Translations under genes and position numbers: made by a program
Notes under the pieces: generated by a model
Database searches by the model: none
What the model was told of the DNA's origin: nothing
What the model saw: the letters and a program-made list of their open reading frames with translations, nothing else
In this document: one piece after another, positions 23,651-35,231 of the stretch
Layout: every line of letters begins with the position of its first letter
Numbering within the stretch: position 1 is the first letter of the stretch
Assembly (NCBI GenBank): GCA_001466705.2
Contig: LATX02000200.1
Span: 2,265,407 to 2,329,406 of the forward strand
Direction: 5' to 3'
From: Moniliophthora roreri
Taxonomy: Eukaryota; Basidiomycota; Agaricomycetes; Agaricales; Marasmiaceae
DNA length: 64,000 bases

Positions 23651-25370
23651 TTCATCACACAAAATGACAAAAGGTGCTGACAGGTTATGGGTGGCTAAAA
23701 CACCTGAAACTTGGCAGTGCCTGGTAATAGGTAGGTATAACTGTAGTATAATTAGACTTGATCAGTAATAGAGGCCATGACAACCATGTGACTTGTACTC
23801 ACTGGTTTTGTGTAAGATATAACCCCCTTCTAATGACCTATTTACCTGCCATTACCAGTTAAGAGTGGTTAAGGGTGGTTAAGGGCATTATAACCCCTTC
23901 AACCAGTCTTAAAAGTCCAAGACCAAGCTCAAAGAGTTAAAGGAGGGTAATATGAGTCTATGGAGGCCAATATGGGTCTTATGGAGGTCATACCAAGTAT
24001 TCCTAACGTTCTTTCCAGTATATAGACAGTTTAGGTAGTTGAAACAAGTTTTTCAAGAGTACAGTGAGTCTTGTATAGGTGGAACAACTGTAGATAGCAC
24101 AACAAAAGCAACAAGAAAGCAACAAAACATGGACAGTACACTATGCCCCATTCTCAACCTCTGCATTGGTGATGGTAGCAAGGAAAGAGAGGAAGGAATT
24201 CAAACTCCAACCCAACAGGAATTTGCCAGCCAGATTGAAGGGGTCTTGAAGAGACACATCAATCTGGCTGGCAAATTCCATGGTTCAAACATTTTCCCAC
24301 CCTTCTGACTCTGATCCCAACCACCATTATCAACAGTGGCCAAGGCCTTCCACTTGTCAATCTCTACATTGTAAGTTGATTTTTTCATTAGTATTGCCTT
24401 ATTAGATACAGTAGTGTTAGAATACTACAATAAATGAGTTACAAGTTGTCAAAAAGACAAAAAAAAAATAGAAAAATTAATCAATGTGTCTGAAGAAAAA
24501 AAAAAAAGACAAAGATGCTGAATGTTGTATTTACAGGATATAGCATCATTCATGCCACTCAGCAATGCAGTGTCAGCTCTGGAGGCCCAGCCACTGTCAG
24601 TAGAAGGGAGATTCACATAGAAGAAGTTGGAGCTGGAGCAGAGGAGGATGTGGGAGGGAGCACACACTCTGGAGTACATTCATGAAGACAGATTCACCAT
24701 ACTCGATCCTCAGAACACATCTTCCTCACTCACACTACCTGAAGTCTCATGCACAAAAACCCCAGAATATCTCGCACCTTCCAGACCATCAACTCCATTA
24801 CTCTATATTCTCAAAATTTCAACTCAGTCATTACTGTCAGCAGAGCTGACATTTGAACATAGTTGTGATGACCTAATGATTGTACACAATCTACAAACAG
24901 CTCACTCTAGTGGGTACACTCTTTATAATGCACCATCTCTTGTATTTCTTGTCACATAGACTCTATGTATCAGTACCAGCACACTATCTTGTATTTCTTG
25001 ATCACTGTACATAGATACCCATCATTATGTATGCATATACCCTATAATACATCTTATACAGCTTCTTAAATGCTCTATTCTGGTGTGAAATGGGTCTGAA
25101 ATGACCTTAAACTATATTTATTGGTGTTGTTGGAGTTGTATTTTTTGTTTTGACATTTGAGTGCTCAATGTTTTGGTCACATGAATGAAGACCCCTGCAA
25201 TGTGTTTTGTTTATTCCAATTATTATTCAAACACCTCTCTTTCTCTCTTTCTTTCGTACTACCACTATCTTCATCCTATGCACTTCATTGTTGCTGCTGC
25301 CATCATCATCTAGCCTTCCAGTCCTCCAATCTCCATCTCTTGTTCCTCATCATTGTTCTGTCTCATTACC
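23651..25370. repeat. AT-rich, CpG-poor repetitive region
   Basis: No gene was recognised here. Around 23840-23930 words such as CCAGTTAAGAGTGGTTAAG resemble 27010-27060 and 28270-28320, so this is part of a dispersed repeat. Poly-A runs occur at about 24460-24510. A perfect hairpin is listed separately. The frames at 24039-24308 and 24627-24959 (+) look like chance or decayed coding sequence. Confidence 0.4.
24218..24279. repeat. Perfect 20-base inverted repeat (hairpin)
   Basis: The arm 24218-24237 (GGAATTTGCCAGCCAGATTG) is exactly complementary to 24260-24279, with a 22-base spacer. There is no mismatch across 20 pairs, which stands out in a region otherwise decayed by point mutation. It could be the end of a small inverted-repeat element or a source of hairpin RNA. 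No TIR context or terminator-like T run supports a more specific call. Confidence 0.75.
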
Positions 25371-27735
25371 TCACCATGCCTGGGCATTGCATTGAGAGTC
25401 CAAGTCCCAATCACAGTTGGAGCCAATATCCCCCATGTCATGGTACCAGTGACCACTCTCATCAACCATCATCTCAAGATCACTCTCGATCAGAGCTCAA
25501 GACCTGACCCTCTAGAAACAGAAGAGGAAAGAAAGGCAAGGAAGGATTTTGAACAATAGATGGAACATGTGGCTTGAGAGTATGAGGATAAAGCTGGTGC
25601 TACTAGGGCCTTGAAGAAGAGGTCTGCTGCAAAGTTGAAAAAGAAAACATTTCCAATGATTCCCAAACACCAAAGGACTCATAAATCATAAGTATTTCAC
25701 TTTGCTTTTTAATGTCTAGCTCTCACTGTATTGTTTCTCAAGGTATCAACTCTTGGAACTATTTCAGCTCTGCTGTAGCATGGCTACCCTGTTACAAGGG
25801 ATTCAATGTCAATAATATTGATTTCATTCTACAGACTGGACTCAGTGAGGAGCTCAAAGCCAACATGGTCCCAGATGTGTTGGATGAGGATGTACAAGAT
25901 GATGACAGCAAAGATGAGGTTGTGGATACAAGCCTTGCTGACCTGTAAGTCTAAGTATATGTGCACTATAGTCATCTCATTGATGTCTTCTGAGCAGATC
26001 CAATGAGCACAAGGCTATTTACCTGGATGTTTACCAGGCTATGAAGCACTCACACCCTATCATGTGTCAATGCCTTAAGGAAATGTGCATATACCTTGAT
26101 GGCAACTGGCAAAACACTTTTTTTCCTTACTTTGCTAACATTGTAAGTACTATATTTCCTTCATTACAACAAACTATTGACATGTTCAACATTCTGTAGA
26201 TTCAATATGGTTTTTGCTCTGCCCAATAGGCTGACACTGGCAAGTCAAAGGGAGAGATTTGACTTGTTGTCAGTAACCCACAGATTGAATGGAATGACAG
26301 TAATGTCATCCCATTTCTTAATCCAAAGGTGAGACATCAACAGAGTGTCGAACACCTCTCAATAGCACCACTTCTTTGCACCACTTCCTTCATTGACAAG
26401 TTCAAAAATGTCAACACCAATGTCAGACTTGAGTATGTGACCAGAGTTTCCCTATGTATGCTACTAATATTTTGTCAGTACCCATGAAGAGATCAAGAGG
26501 CTACCACTCAAGAGTACAAGCCTGTTTGGATTCCTTTACAGCTTCAAGGAATACCAAACAGAGAAGTTCTATCCTGGCTTCTTAAGAGGATATCTTCTCA
26601 CTCATGTAAGTAATGCCATATTCCCTAATTATTTTGCTGACTATCTGTGTCATCTAGCTCATTCATGGAATAATGCATTGCTCTCATTACTATACTGTTT
26701 TCTCCATTGTTGTTTGTATCACTCACATGTATTGCATACTAGTTAATGATTAATTCATGTTTATTGATGATTCTAATATGGCATGAATGATGAACAATAC
26801 CATCCTACCTATTTTAGTAAAGCTAACCTGCTACTCGAAATATCCTCCATTTCCTGCATTGACTGGTTATTGAGATGAGACTTGCCTTTTACTAGTTGTA
26901 TTCCTGCTAACTGGTTATCACACCAGAAACCTGTGTTTGCTTGTTTTGGTCTTCAGAGTTGCCTTAAACTGACAATGACTGCTGCCAACTTGCCTTAACT
27001 ACTATTAACTGCCATAACCAGTTAGAGGGGTTATAGAGTGGTTAAGACCCCTATTACTGGCTAGGACATAAGGTAACTTGTTATTCTATCCATTTCTAGA
27101 TACAACACGACTAACTGGCTATCTCTACATTAACTGGCAATGACCCAGCTATGACATCCTCAAACTTGCNGCAATGTTTCATGAGTATCTTACTGACTAT
27201 CTGTGTTGTCTAGCTCTGGTGAAGTATTCTTGTGAAACCAACAGCTGCCTTGGAGTTATCAGAGGCTATTGGCAGAGATGGTATCAACACAGTCACAATT
27301 GAATCCATCACCTACATTGCTTGCCAGGTATTTGGATCTATTTGCATGTTTCAAGTTTCTAACCATGCTTGTAGGCATTCTTTATGCTCACGACTCACAA
27401 TACCTGGTCCCACACTGTCGGAGGATTCAATCTTTTTTCATTTTATCGTAACATCATCACCATCTTCAAGGCAGGACCTCCTAAATGGCAAGAAGATACT
27501 CTGGATTGGTGGAAACAGGTATGTTTTTGAACTACTTTCAAACATTTCACTGATTTCATTCTTATAGGGAAGTTTTGCAACTGGCCGACTCTATTGGCAA
27601 TGAACCCAAAGAAGGTTCAGATATGGCTTTGGCCCTGGCTCAGGCTGCTGCCGAGGCTGCTGAAGCTGAGGCTGCTGCCACTGCTGAAGCCAATGTCTCT
27701 GCCGCCAACCCAACACCGTCTGATCCTGCACACAG
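25371..27735 (+). pseudogene. DUF6698-like gene, decayed
   Basis: Exon-like blocks occur in order on the plus strand. They are LPCYKGFNVNNIDFILQTGL (about 25786), ANMVPDVLDEDVQDDDSKDE, HKAIYLDVYQAMKHSHPIM (about 26010), NPQIEWNDSNVIPFLNPK (about 26280), FGFLYSFKEYQTEKFYPGFL followed by RGYLLTH (about 26530-26600), ESITYIACQ (about 27300), and FYRNIITIFKAGPPKWQEDT followed by LDWWKQ (about 27440). The last three match the C-terminal pattern of DUF6698 proteins, a basidiomycete family of unknown function often found among repeats. The copy contains TGA stops where the frame suggests Arg (for example at 26261 and about 27223) and frameshifts. A foreign 426-base block and an N at 27170 interrupt it between RGYLLTH and the next exon. 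Confidence 0.65.
26744..27169 (+). repeat. 426-base block duplicated at 28005-28430, ending at an N
   Basis: Read side by side, 26744-27169 and 28005-28430 look identical. Immediately upstream the two copies differ at several sites (GCATTGCTC against GCATCACTC; GTATTGCA against GTATCACA), as old repeat copies would. The first copy stops exactly at the N at 27170, while the second runs on. This is the pattern of a contig end that wandered into another copy of the repeat. Confidence 0.8.
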
Positions 27736-28813
27736 TACCCAGGCCACCTAATAGGTTACTTTTCAATTATTTGCTGTCTTTGCTGTTTTGCTACACTCAT
27801 ACTTGCTCCTCTTGCTGTCCTTGCTCTCTGCTGCATTTTCTCTCATTCAGTGACTCCAGCATCTCGAGGGTAAGTCTGAGAGTAGGTAACAGTAGTGATA
27901 ATTGCATCAGACACATACCCCATTCACAGAATAATGCATCACTCTCATTACTGTACTGTTTTCTCCATTGTTGTTTGTAGCACTCACATGTATCACATAC
28001 TAGGTAATGATTAATTCATGTTTATTGATGATTCTAATATGGCATGAATGATGAACAATACCATCCTACCTATTTTAGTAAAGCTAACCTGCTACTCGAA
28101 ATATCCTCCATTTCCTGCATTGACTGGTTATTGAGATGAGACTTGCCTTTTACTAGTTGTATTCCTGCTAACTGGTTATCACACCAGAAACCTGTGTTTG
28201 CTTGTTTTGGTCTTCAGAGTTGCCTTAAACTGACAATGACTGCTGCCAACTTGCCTTAACTACTATTAACTGCCATAACCAGTTAGAGGGGTTATAGAGT
28301 GGTTAAGACCCCTATTACTGGCTAGGACATAAGGTAACTTGTTATTCTATCCATTTCTAGATACAACACGACTAACTGGCTATCTCTACATTAACTGGCA
28401 ATGACCCAGCTATGACATCCTCAAACTTGCCAAGCACTCCACTTACTTGTTGTGTCAAATCACAGACTGCAAAACCAGTTGGCAGAGAGTCACAACAAAT
28501 CATGGGTGACATAACCACCCCTCCACCTTGGCCATAACCCCCATAACCAGGGATCTCTAGATATATGGAGGTGTTCACAAGTGTTGGGCATTGTCCCTAG
28601 GGTCATGTCTACTTGCCATTTTGTGTGATGTTCTTAGCAGCATATAGTGCAACGTTGTATGATGCAGGATGCACTGTTGAGACTTCAAGTTATTAAGATG
28701 GATATAAGGGAGCGACAGTTCCTTTCCATTCCATCAAGCCAAGGGTTCTCTCCATCTGGTTTATACTGCTTGAAATTGCTTGAAACATCTAAAATCCTTC
28801 TCTCAGTGAGCAG
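27736..28813. repeat. Repeat-rich spacer
   Basis: This holds the second copy of the 426-base block (28005-28430) and flanking CpG-poor sequence. No gene was recognised. A minus-strand frame at 28372-28578 is not family-like. Confidence 0.4.
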
Positions 28814-30299
28814 TTGAGTGCTTGCTTTCTCTTGTTTCTGCCACACCAACTGCAGGATACACAGAGATGTATCAGGAGATCAAAAGACACATCTCCTCCA
28901 TCTCAGCAAATGGCATATCCAGGTGAGATTATGATTATATGTTCCACAGATCTGACTCATATTTACAGGTTCACTTCTGACATCTTCCATGCATACTCAT
29001 CCAGCACCCAAGAGTCAGCATGTACTGTCCAATCTGGAATTCCTAAGGATGCTGCTTTAATCTTGACTATTGCCAGGAACATCAGACACCTTATGATGTA
29101 AAGTCTAGTAGTCATACCATAAATCCAGGATGGAGCTCCTCACCTGGTATTCTCCTTGTCACTAGTCAATTCAACAGCATTCCCTACAGCACAACACCTC
29201 TACAAATGTTGCATCTGTTGGTCCCAGACAGATAGGAGAGCAGGTATACAAGGTGCTGGAGCCATACAGTGTGTCTGCTGCACTTGGACATGTCAAGGGA
29301 GTAGGTGTTGGTGGCTTCACAGTTGGAGGAAGTGATTTGTGGATGACAAACCAGGCAGGCTTGTCTTGCAATACCATCATTGCATTTGAGGTTGCTCTGC
29401 CTACTGGAGAAGTTGTGACTGCAACAAACACCCTTATAAGCATTTTCTCTTGCTGACTGATGATTCTTGAAAAGGGTGGAGGTAATAGTTTCAGAGTTGT
29501 CACCAGAATCAACTACATGGCTATTCCTCAGCCTGTTGTTTGGGTGAGTCACATTCACTATTATTAGTGGGTACTGAACTATTTCAGAGTGGCTTGAACA
29601 TCTACCTGGAAGAGAGTCTGGATGAGCTTGCTGAAGCAATTCTCAAGTTCCAAGATACCAATAAGGATCTGAAGGCCATCATTGGGGTGACATACACTTT
29701 TGACTGTGCAAGAAAGTGAGGATTTGTACTTGTATTGGATTTGAATTAGAGCTCATTTGCACTTTTGCAGGGTTGTTTGCTTCAGTCTTTTACTATTACC
29801 ATGGCCCATCTCACAGCAGCAGTTTCAACCATCTCCTCACTATGCCTGCAGCCAATAGCACTCTCTCCACAATGTCTCTCACTAATCTTGTCAGCACATT
29901 TGTTGGCCCAGAAGTAGCACTGAGGTGAGCACCAGTAGTTATTTGGAGGGACTCTCTCTGATTCATTTTCCAGAGTTTCATGGCATTCAGTCTCAATTAC
30001 CAACTACACTGTCTCCATACTCAAAACTATTGCTGAACTGGTCAAGGTATTTACTCTATGATATTGTTTGATAATGCAGTCAATTAAAGCAATCTCAATA
30101 GTCTCATGGACCAACTGCCTAGAATCACTCAGCAATGCAGTTCACCCTTGCCATTGAACCATTGAGCTCAAACACTTTAGATTACCAGCCAAACAGTCCC
30201 ACAGCAGTAGTCCACAAGCCTGAAACCCTTTTTCACACCCTCCATTGTTGGTCTTTTCTGGACAGATAAATCACAAGTTGAGTGGTTCTTTGATTGCAG
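28814..30299 (+). pseudogene. FAD-linked (PCMH-type) oxidoreductase, decayed host gene
   Basis: Blocks of an FAD-linked oxidase occur in order: ISSISANG (about 28889), SSTQESACTVQSGIPKDAA (about 29000), GVGVGGFTVGGSDLWMTNQ (about 29300), IIAFEVALPTGEVVTATN, a KGGGNSFRVVTRI-type match at about 29475 (now preceded by frameshifts), GLNIYLEESLDELAEAILKF (about 29590), FYYYHGPSHSS (about 29785), VSITNYTVSILKTIAELVK (about 29990), and WTDKSQVEWFFD (about 30265). Living members bind FAD covalently or tightly and oxidise sugars or secondary metabolites. This copy has lost its frame, for instance between RNIRH and TPYDVK near 29090, and lacks intact splice structure. It stops abruptly at about 30300, where another repeat begins. 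Confidence 0.75.
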
Positions 30300-30865
30300 G
30301 TCCAAGTTTATGAGGATTTGTCTTCTTCTGCCAATTTTTCCTTATATAGAAGGTATAAGTGGGAAAATTGTGGTCTGATAGATCTCAATAGATCATTTTG
30401 TTTGGTTCATTTGTCATGATCTGGGCTCCATTTTGCCACAGTCCCACATCCAAAGTACACAAGTCTCATATTTCTTACTCCCTTTATCTGCATTATCTGC
30501 ACACTTTCCGCTAATGCCTATTTCACTCATACTCACCATGTTTCATACTCATTTCATTCATATTTGATATCCTAGCTACAGTATTTAAGAACATTGTAAT
30601 TACCTTATTCCTTAGTTGAATTAACTCTATTTTGTTCCCCTTTGTTTCTCTCCTTCACTTCAGTTCCTCTCAATGAACCTTGTAGCCTCATCTTCAGTCC
30701 TTAGCAGAGGCCTGGACCTCTTACTGTCTTGCAGACTGGTCCAACCCTCACATCATTCAGCTGCTCTTATCATCTGTTAGCCCAGAAAGTTACAACATCA
30801 GAAAACAGACTCATACTTGCTATCCAACCCTGATGGCCCACTGTGGCAAGTACACTTAAGGAAAT
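30300..30865 (+). repeat. Decayed copy of the 19.6-kb repeat, with a 340-base insertion
   Basis: 30303-30427 and 30770-30862 match 19590-19835, but most CG sites there are TG or CA here. The middle section (about 30428-30769) is absent from the 19.6-kb copy, so it is either an insertion here or a deletion there. I saw no terminal repeats or target duplication around it. The remainder up to 31295 holds no recognised gene. Confidence 0.7.
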
Positions 30866-31300
30866 CAAAAGAGGTTGACATCAGCAAACCTGCCTTGCTG
30901 GCTTTTTGCTGCTTTTAAGCATTTGCCAGTGCCTTCCAGCAGTCAAGTGCCCCAATTATTCCACTATTCTTGCTCACAGTCACACTTGTTTTGGGCCATT
31001 TTACTTGCAATACACTCTAGTTGTAAGCTTTATTGACTATATTTACATTTAGATCAAAGAGGTATGTCAGAGAGTCCAGTAGGCTAGCAGCTTTTCAGGG
31101 CTTAGACCTAACTTGCAGCATCTCACTTTTCAGCCAAAAATTCCTAAAAAAAGGCAAGAAAAGCAGACCAAAATGTAGCCAAAATCACATGCTAGGTTTT
31201 CTAATAGCCACCTTTTCAACCAAATCATGCCTTCCAAGGTCATTCTGAACCTCAATTAAGCTTCCTATGACCTAGACATGGAGTATCTGTTCAGTAGCAA

Positions 31301-31747
31301 TGTTACGATTACCTCCATTTTCCCCTTATGCTTCTCTTTCCCCTCGGACTCATTACACCTTCCTAGCTCCCCTTCTTCTATATCATATGCTTCTTCTTCC
31401 ATCAGACTTATTACACCTCCCCAGCTCCCCTTCTTACCTTCTTATGTATTAGTATATACTGACTGTATCAGCATTTATTGACAATTGCTGATTTCACCGC
31501 TATATACATGTATAGTAGACACGAGTCAAGATGTAACTATTTAAGCGCTCAAGCAGAGACAGAGTCTCTAGCTTGACCTGGTCAATCAACTCTTTATCTT
31601 GCAAAAGCCACGACTGAACTCAGACATTTAGCAGAAGGTTCTACCTACTGTTGATTTGTCGAACTTGAACTTGAACTTTGATACTTAACGTCGCCTTGTT
31701 TACAAGCGGTGTTGAGTTGTTGTCGTTGCTGTGCAAGTGATGTAACA
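31301..31747 (+). mobile_element. Solo LTR of a Gypsy-type retrotransposon
   Basis: The 447-base unit begins TGTTAC and ends GTAACA. It is flanked by a perfect 5-base target duplication, AGCAA at 31296-31300 and again at 31748-31752. It resembles the LTR at 38930-39427, sharing GCTTGACCTGGTCAATCAAC-like and GGTGTTGAGTT words and the ends. No internal retrotransposon sequence lies next to it, so it is a solo LTR left by recombination. It still keeps several CG sites. Confidence 0.9.
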
Positions 31748-31793
31748 AGCAACATCCCAGGATTGAGAGAGATTCAGGCCAAATATGACTCTA

Positions 31794-33108
31794 TACAGCT
31801 CCCTGGAAAGTAACTGGAAATATCAAAAAAAAATTCCTGCACCTGCAATAAAGCATGTCGTGTAATTTTGACCATTACATCATACCACTTCACTTTTGTA
31901 TAACATCTACACCCAAGGCAAAGATACTCAAAACATCTCAATGCCAGCTTGACTTACTATGTAAAAACCAATTCATTGGAGCCATACAGTCCTATGGAAA
32001 GGTTGCAAAAGCATGCTTGAACTATGCCATTCAGCCATCAACTGGTTATGAAATATGAGAGAAATTCAAACAAACTGGTTCTATGTCAAATTGTCCATGT
32101 TCTGGTTGTCCTTGCAAAGCTACAAGGCAGATCAGGGAGCAGGTAGCAAAGATAGCAATGCAGAACATGAGGAAACCATTCAAGGATATTGGAAAAGAGG
32201 TTGAACTGCAGCTCAGTGCAGAGACAGTTTGTAAGGTATTGGCAGAAAAGGGATATTATTGTCATGTGGCTTGAAAGGTGCCTCTTCTATCAGGCTTGGC
32301 AAGGAAAAAGTGTTTGAATTGGGCTATGGATTACCAGAGCATGACCTTTGAGCAGTGGGGAGATATTGCATGGTCAGATGAAGTTTACATGATGTTAAGT
32401 GAAATTCCAGGCCAGATATTTGTCACACATTGTACTGGTGAGGCATTTGATGATGAATGTTGCATTCCATGCTTCAAGCAGTCATCAGTCAGATGCATAG
32501 TATGGGGTTTGATCATGAGAGATGTGAAGGGACCATTGGTTATCTTAGAGTATCCAGGAGGCAAGGAAGGGGGAATGACAGCAGAATGGTACTGGGAGCA
32601 GGTTCTTGAAGGTGCTTTGGTTGATTATTACAAGCTGATGAAGAAGGATCAGCCAAACTTCCAATTCCAGCAGGATGGCACCCCATCACATTGTGTGAAG
32701 ACAACCACTGAGTGGTTCAACAAACACCATATCCCTCTCTTCCCCTATCCACCAAGCTCTCCAGACCTCAGTCTCATAGAACCTGTTTGGCACATTCTGA
32801 AGAGCAAGTTGCATGACTATAAACATCAGCCTACTACATACAATGAGCTTTGTGCTGCTATTTTTGAAGTATGGGATAATATTGATTATAATGACATTGA
32901 CAAGTTTATCAACTGCATGCCTGAAGTTGTTCAGGCTGTGATTGATGCTAAAGATGGTCATACTCAATACTAATCTATGATAATATTTTGGTACAGCTAC
33001 AGTGATTGTATTCACTCTGTAGATAGGTTACTTTGCAGTCTACTCAAGGCTATTGACAAGCGTGGGAAGGTTTTTTTGATATTTCCGGTTACTTTCCAGG
33101 GGGCTGTG
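31794..33108 (+). mobile_element. Tc1/mariner-type DNA transposon, complete but dead
   Basis: The 1,315-base element has imperfect inverted ends of about 44 bases: TACAGCTCCCTGGAAAGTAA at the left and CACAGCCCCCTGGAAAGTAA on the other strand at the right. TA dinucleotides lie at 31792-31793 and 33109-33110, the target duplication expected of this superfamily. The size, single reading frame and TA target all fit. It sits about 40 bases downstream of the solo LTR. Confidence 0.92.
31855..32973 (+). pseudogene. Tc1-like transposase with two in-frame TGA stops
   Basis: One reading frame covers 31855-32973, about 370 codons, broken only by TGA at 32056-32058 and 32272-32274. Both stops sit where Arg (CGA) would fit the context (YEI-stop-EKFKQTG, CHVA-stop-KVPLL). 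The N-terminal half is a helix-turn-helix DNA-binding region (GAIQSYGKVAKACLNYAI). The catalytic part shows AWSDEV (first Asp), FQQDGTPSHC (second Asp) and SPDLSLIEPVWH (Glu). There are 34 residues between the second Asp and the Glu, the DD34E spacing of Tc1-like enzymes. The catalytic residues are intact, so loss of function comes from the two stops. Confidence 0.92.
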
Positions 33109-33110
33109 TA

Positions 33111-34126
33111 ATGGGTTCACAAACTTGACATCTGGTTGGAAGTTCTAGAGCCCCAGATCTATCTCCTAAGTTGACTTTGGAAATATAGACGTTATATTGT
33201 ATATTTTAGGGGTGTATTCTTGTATCTTTTATATTTAAGCGGCTGGTAAACTTTCAACTTACACCGTCTGGGTAGTACCTTATTATCACGTGGTTTTTAC
33301 CATCCTTGGCAGGGCACGCACCGAGTGTTCTGCTCAAGTTCTGCTCTTGCTTCTCCTCTCTCTCATGCATAGTAAAAAGGGTACAGGGCTCGCTGTACAT
33401 CGAAGACAGGACCTCAACGAACTTAGAATTGTAATTCTGCACCCGCTGTCAATTCTCGTGCGCAGCCTTGACAAAGAATACTCGACTGATCAACGAAGAA
33501 ACTCGAGCGCTGGCGGTATGTCAGTGGCATGCTTTCATTTTTGATAACTGAACCCTTTCAGTATATTCATATTCGAAGCTGAATGGATAACGGGTGTGCG
33601 TCCATGAGAAAAAATAACCTGAAGACATTATAATACATCTTTGCTCCAAAACGTCAAGCTATCGAAAACCTGACACGTTTTTGGGGCGTCGAGTTTCCTT
33701 TCGAACATCTCGGCTCCTGCCAGTCCAATCGAAGAGACTTTTGCGTGTACGATCTCAAGGGTACAAGGTTCCTTGATCCGAGCTCAAATGCTTCAAATTC
33801 CAAGGCGACAGGCGCGCAGTGATCGAGCTCTATCGGGCAGTCGGTGCATGAGCCTCAAGCTCCGGATCTCGACATATGAAGCTCCGTTTTGGATACCTTT
33901 TTGAAGCATTGACCCGAAGCATGAGCCAGGTATGCTTTCAACAGGCTTAAATCCTTACCATTGTTTCAAGCCAGCCTCGGATCACCAAGCTGGCAAAGAC
34001 GCTTGGTTCTTGTAGTACCGAGGTCCTTTCACAGCCACGTCCCAAAGCCAACCTGAGACTCAGGCTTTTGGTGTGTACTTGTGGGTCCAAGTACCGAGCT
34101 CAAGTACTACTCAGTGGAGCTTGCTG
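33111..34126. other. CpG-retaining unassigned stretch
   Basis: Between the transposon and the N at 34127 the sequence regains CG sites, especially at 33640-34126, so it may be single-copy or recently inserted DNA. An 84-codon frame at 33290-33544 (+) is not recognised. Words around GAGCTCAAGTACT recur loosely. I see no gene. Confidence 0.35.
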
Positions 34127-34127
34127 N

Positions 34128-35230
34128 ATTAGCAGAGTAATAGTTGACAGTAGGCCACACAAGGGTACCCAACCACTGCTAGTATGAAAATAAACAGTGA
34201 ATCTGAATACAGAGGAGCATCCAAAAACCTGTAGGGAACCACACCACATCACACCTCTCTATCGAAAGCTTACCAAAGGGAATATTTTCAATTTTAAACA
34301 ATATTTTCAAACCACCCCCGACTTGAATGAAGAATAAAAGCCTTCAATGATACATCAATGAGAATATTACCGAGAAACAGATATGAAACAGAGAATGACA
34401 AATTATCAGCGGGGGATACTTGAGATACCAATATCAAATTAGACAAATGAAATAGATGATCGGTTACCAGAAAGGTGCCTGTATCACAGAAAGCGGAAGA
34501 CAAAGCTGTATGATGAGAAGATAGCATGGCTGAGCTTACGCATACACTTTAGAGGAGAAATGGAAGCATATTATGCATCCACAGAGCAGATGACAATAGA
34601 CGGAGAAGGAAGGAACCATGCGGAGTGGCATGGAAGTATAATATTTTCAAATGGAGTCGGAAGGAGAGCTGTTTGATCGAGGAAATTGCAAACGATTAGT
34701 GTCAGGAGACTGCGCAATCGTCATAGAAAAAGAATAAAAGAGATTATGGCTATGAAGCCTGACTACAATTGGACACTGTGACAGAGAAATTACCAAACAC
34801 AGCTCAGTTTATATAATATTTAGCACCCGACTCAGTTTTATTTGTATGTGTGACAGATATATTAGATTATTTATGTTGTAGGGTATATAAGGGGACGTGT
34901 TTTGTAGGTGGAAAGCAGGAGAGATACTGCCTACCAATTACCAGAGTGTATGATGTTGTTGTTCAGGTAGAAGAGCTACCAGCAATCAGTATTTTTCAAC
35001 TACTTTGGGCCCTAGCTTATTTAGTTGTGCAAGAGGCACAGGCTAGTTGAGACCTGAGACCCAAACCAGAGATCTAAATAAAAGCTAGGAAGAGCTTAGT
35101 TTTTAACGCAAGAGGCATGTTTTCCAATAAGAGAAACATTGTATCAGTCTACTAAGAGGGTAGCTGACATGCATCAGTATAGTCTGGTGTTTCGAAGTGA
35201 ATCAGAGAGGGTTTCAGGCTAGCAGTGTCT
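34128..35230 (+). repeat. Unassigned repeat family A, copy 1
   Basis: This copy is bounded by Ns on both sides. It aligns with 40051-41154 and 42145-43240. A TATA-like GGTATATAAGGGG at about 34882, followed by a conserved segment to about 35060, suggests an LTR or promoter-bearing repeat. No coding sequence was recognised in any of the three copies, and clear TG/CA ends were not identified, so the class is unknown. Confidence 0.75.
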
Positions 35231-35231
35231 N

